This document shows, in pieces, positions 42,158-43,171 of a DNA stretch of 43,171 bases (position 1 is the stretch's first letter; every line of letters begins with the position of its first letter). A program made the translations under genes and the position numbers. The DNA is from Oligoflexales bacterium (lineage in GTDB: Bacteria; Bdellovibrionota_B; Oligoflexia; Oligoflexales; JALZUQ01), in NCBI GenBank assembly GCA_023301565.1, contig JALZUO010000162.1:1-43171 (forward strand), written 5' to 3'. Under the pieces are notes generated by a model. The model made no database searches. It was not told where the DNA came from and was given only the letters and a program-made list of their open reading frames with translations.

Positions 42158-42828
42158 AGCATTGAAGATGCTAAATCCATATCTTACTAAAAGTACTAGG
42201 TATTAATACTACTGCCTTTCGCATTCGGCTTCGAACAAATAGAAAAACCGACAACTTCACTGGCTTGTAAAAATGCTTGTGACAGAGCCCACTGCATCCC
42301 ACGTTGCATCGTAGTTTAGGTTCAACATACATTGAACAGAAGATACTCTCTGGCGAAACCGACTTTGGTGTATCCATCCTGTTTAGAGAAAGAAAGCTAA
42401 TTGAGCGCAAAGAGCTCCTGCAAGAGAGTCATGTTTTTTGTGTCTCTAAAAAATACGCAAAACTGAGCGTAGAAGAGCTAATCAAATCCAGGCTTGTTGT
42501 AGATTTTACGGATAACTACCCATGCTTTACCCCCTGGTTGGCAAAAAACCACCCTGATGGTCAATCCAGACTCCTGCGAAAGCACAAGCCTTCTGTTTTA
42601 GTTCCTAACCACTATGAAGCAATTAAAATTCTAAAAAATGAAGGGGGAGTAGCAATCTTACCTAGATACCTTGCACATGGAGATCTAGTAGAAAAAACAA
42701 TCAAACAGTATTCCAGCAAAGCCTCTAGCCTAACTGTTGGGCTGGACTTAGCGTGGTTGAAAAACAGGACTTTAAGTACGTATGAAAAACAATTTGTAAA
42801 ACACTGCTCTGATATCAAGAAAGTATAA
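42158..42828 (+). pseudogene. Decayed LysR-type transcriptional regulator
   Basis: The open frame 42304-42828 (TTG start, 174 residues) encodes only the effector-binding half of a LysR regulator: GSTYIEQKILSGETDFGVSI, ESHVFCVSKKYAKLS, and GGVAILPRYLAHGDLV. Directly upstream, pieces of the helix-turn-helix part appear in three frames: SIEDAKSIS (42158-42184, frame 2), LLKVLGINTTAFRIRL (42184-42231, frame 1), EQIEK (42233-42247, frame 2) and QLHWLV (42252-42269, frame 0). In-frame stops follow. Together they read like the normal LysR N-terminus. The gene is thus frameshifted, and the linker is partly deleted. The 174-residue part could still be translated but would lack DNA binding. Confidence 0.6.
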
Positions 42829-42837
42829 CTTTGGAAA

Positions 42838-42914
42838 TGGTGGCGAGAGAGAGATTTGAACTCTCGACCTCAGGGTTATGAATCCTGCGCTCTAACCAAC
42901 TGAGCTACCTCGCC
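42838..42914 (-). tRNA. Elongator tRNA-Met (CAT)
   Basis: A complete 77-base cloverleaf with encoded CCA. The anticodon CAT is within loop TTCATAA. The acceptor stem GGCGAGG pairs with TCTCGCC, and the T arm is GAGAG-TTCAAAT-CTCTC. The base of the anticodon stem has an A-C opposition next to the loop, a feature seen in other elongator Met tRNAs. The fully paired 1-72 end (G-C) separates it from the initiator. A tRNA-Ile (CAT, lysidine) reading is less likely. Confidence 0.9.
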
Positions 42915-42928
42915 ATATCGAAGACCCA

Positions 42929-43171
42929 CTATCTTAAAGGGGCACGGTCGCTGTCAATCGAATTATGCCTAGCACCCAAAAACTTTGGCAGTTCGAGCAA
43001 TTCATGCGTATCTACAAACGTCTCCGACTGAGCCATAGATTCCACAAAAGCGATAGCTTTCTCTACGTTGGTTATTAATGAGGCACCAAAGCGAATAGCG
43101 GACTGTCTTAGGTCCCCTCCAAAGCTGCTGTCTTTGCGCCCTAAATCTCTGGAGATGTTGATTACAAAGTC
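42929..43171 (-). CDS. carB: Carbamoyl-phosphate synthase large subunit, C-terminal end
   Basis: The frame is open from the right edge to a TAG at 42929, giving 80 residues. It reads DFVINISRDLGRK, then GDLRQSAIRFGASLITN and VEKAIAFVESM. This matches the MGS-like allosteric domain at the C-terminus of CarB (DLVIN..., ...IRR.A...GIPLITT). Most of the gene lies outside the window. CarB makes carbamoyl phosphate for arginine and pyrimidine synthesis. The tail after residue 50 (TFVDTHELLELPKFL) is not conserved. The tRNA-Met gene lies 14 bases beyond the stop. The fragment is short, so confidence is moderate. Confidence 0.7.
   Translation of the reverse strand, partial: DFVINISRDLGRKDSSFGGDLRQSAIRFGASLITNVEKAIAFVESMAQSETFVDTHELLELPKFLGARHNSIDSDRAPLR

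Overview
The window is about 43 kb of a compact, mid-GC chromosome with housekeeping genes on both strands, many short intergenic gaps, frequent TTG/GTG starts and many exported or membrane proteins of unknown function. Gram-negative traits are a signal-peptide lipoprotein M48 protease, an outer-membrane-like protein, 2-oxoglutarate dehydrogenase, PrmA/RsmE and 4.5S-type SRP RNA. The trypsin-like and M28 secreted peptidases and an MglA-like protein suggest a Bdellovibrionota or other deltaproteobacterial-type lineage. This placement is an inference from gene content, not from a marker phylogeny.

Left part (1-8,100): the 5' part of alanine dehydrogenase (minus), a PhnP-like metallo-hydrolase, an exported alpha/beta hydrolase, a short aspartokinase, a secreted trypsin-like protease, a DUF4143-type ATPase behind a structured leader, a coupled pair of unknown multi-spanning membrane proteins, a small exported protein and initiator tRNA-fMet. 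Next (8,100-16,700): a HAMP-only membrane protein, rsmE-prmA, a three-gene membrane cluster with a suspicious frame junction, a response regulator / histidine kinase / Smr operon with OmpR-type repeats upstream, exonuclease III, a small membrane protein and a PilZ protein.

Middle (16,800-29,400): recN overlapping a long ubiD-type decarboxylase, an exported protein with a possible His/Cys (clan CD-like) dyad, a glutamine amidotransferase, then the 2-oxoglutarate dehydrogenase genes in the unusual order E2-E3-E1, and an M48 lipoprotein protease. At 29,500-33,490 SRP RNA precedes a dnaX transcription unit. dnaX carries an A10 run after which both alternative frames stop at once. It is followed by a degenerate MglA-like GTPase gene, a one-base-overlapping partner gene and an exported barrel-like protein, closed by a strong bidirectional terminator.

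Right part (33,500-43,171): an exported M28 aminopeptidase, a DUF4301-like protein, a Cys-rich exported protein, a coupled operon of an XRE-TerB-like regulator, NfeD and two SPFH/stomatin paralogs with a perfect 20-bp palindrome at its start, two small exported proteins, a decayed LysR gene, elongator tRNA-Met and the 3' end of carB. The best candidates for new biology are the MglA-like pseudo-GTPase pair, the regulator-NfeD-double-SPFH operon and the His/Cys-dyad exported protein.
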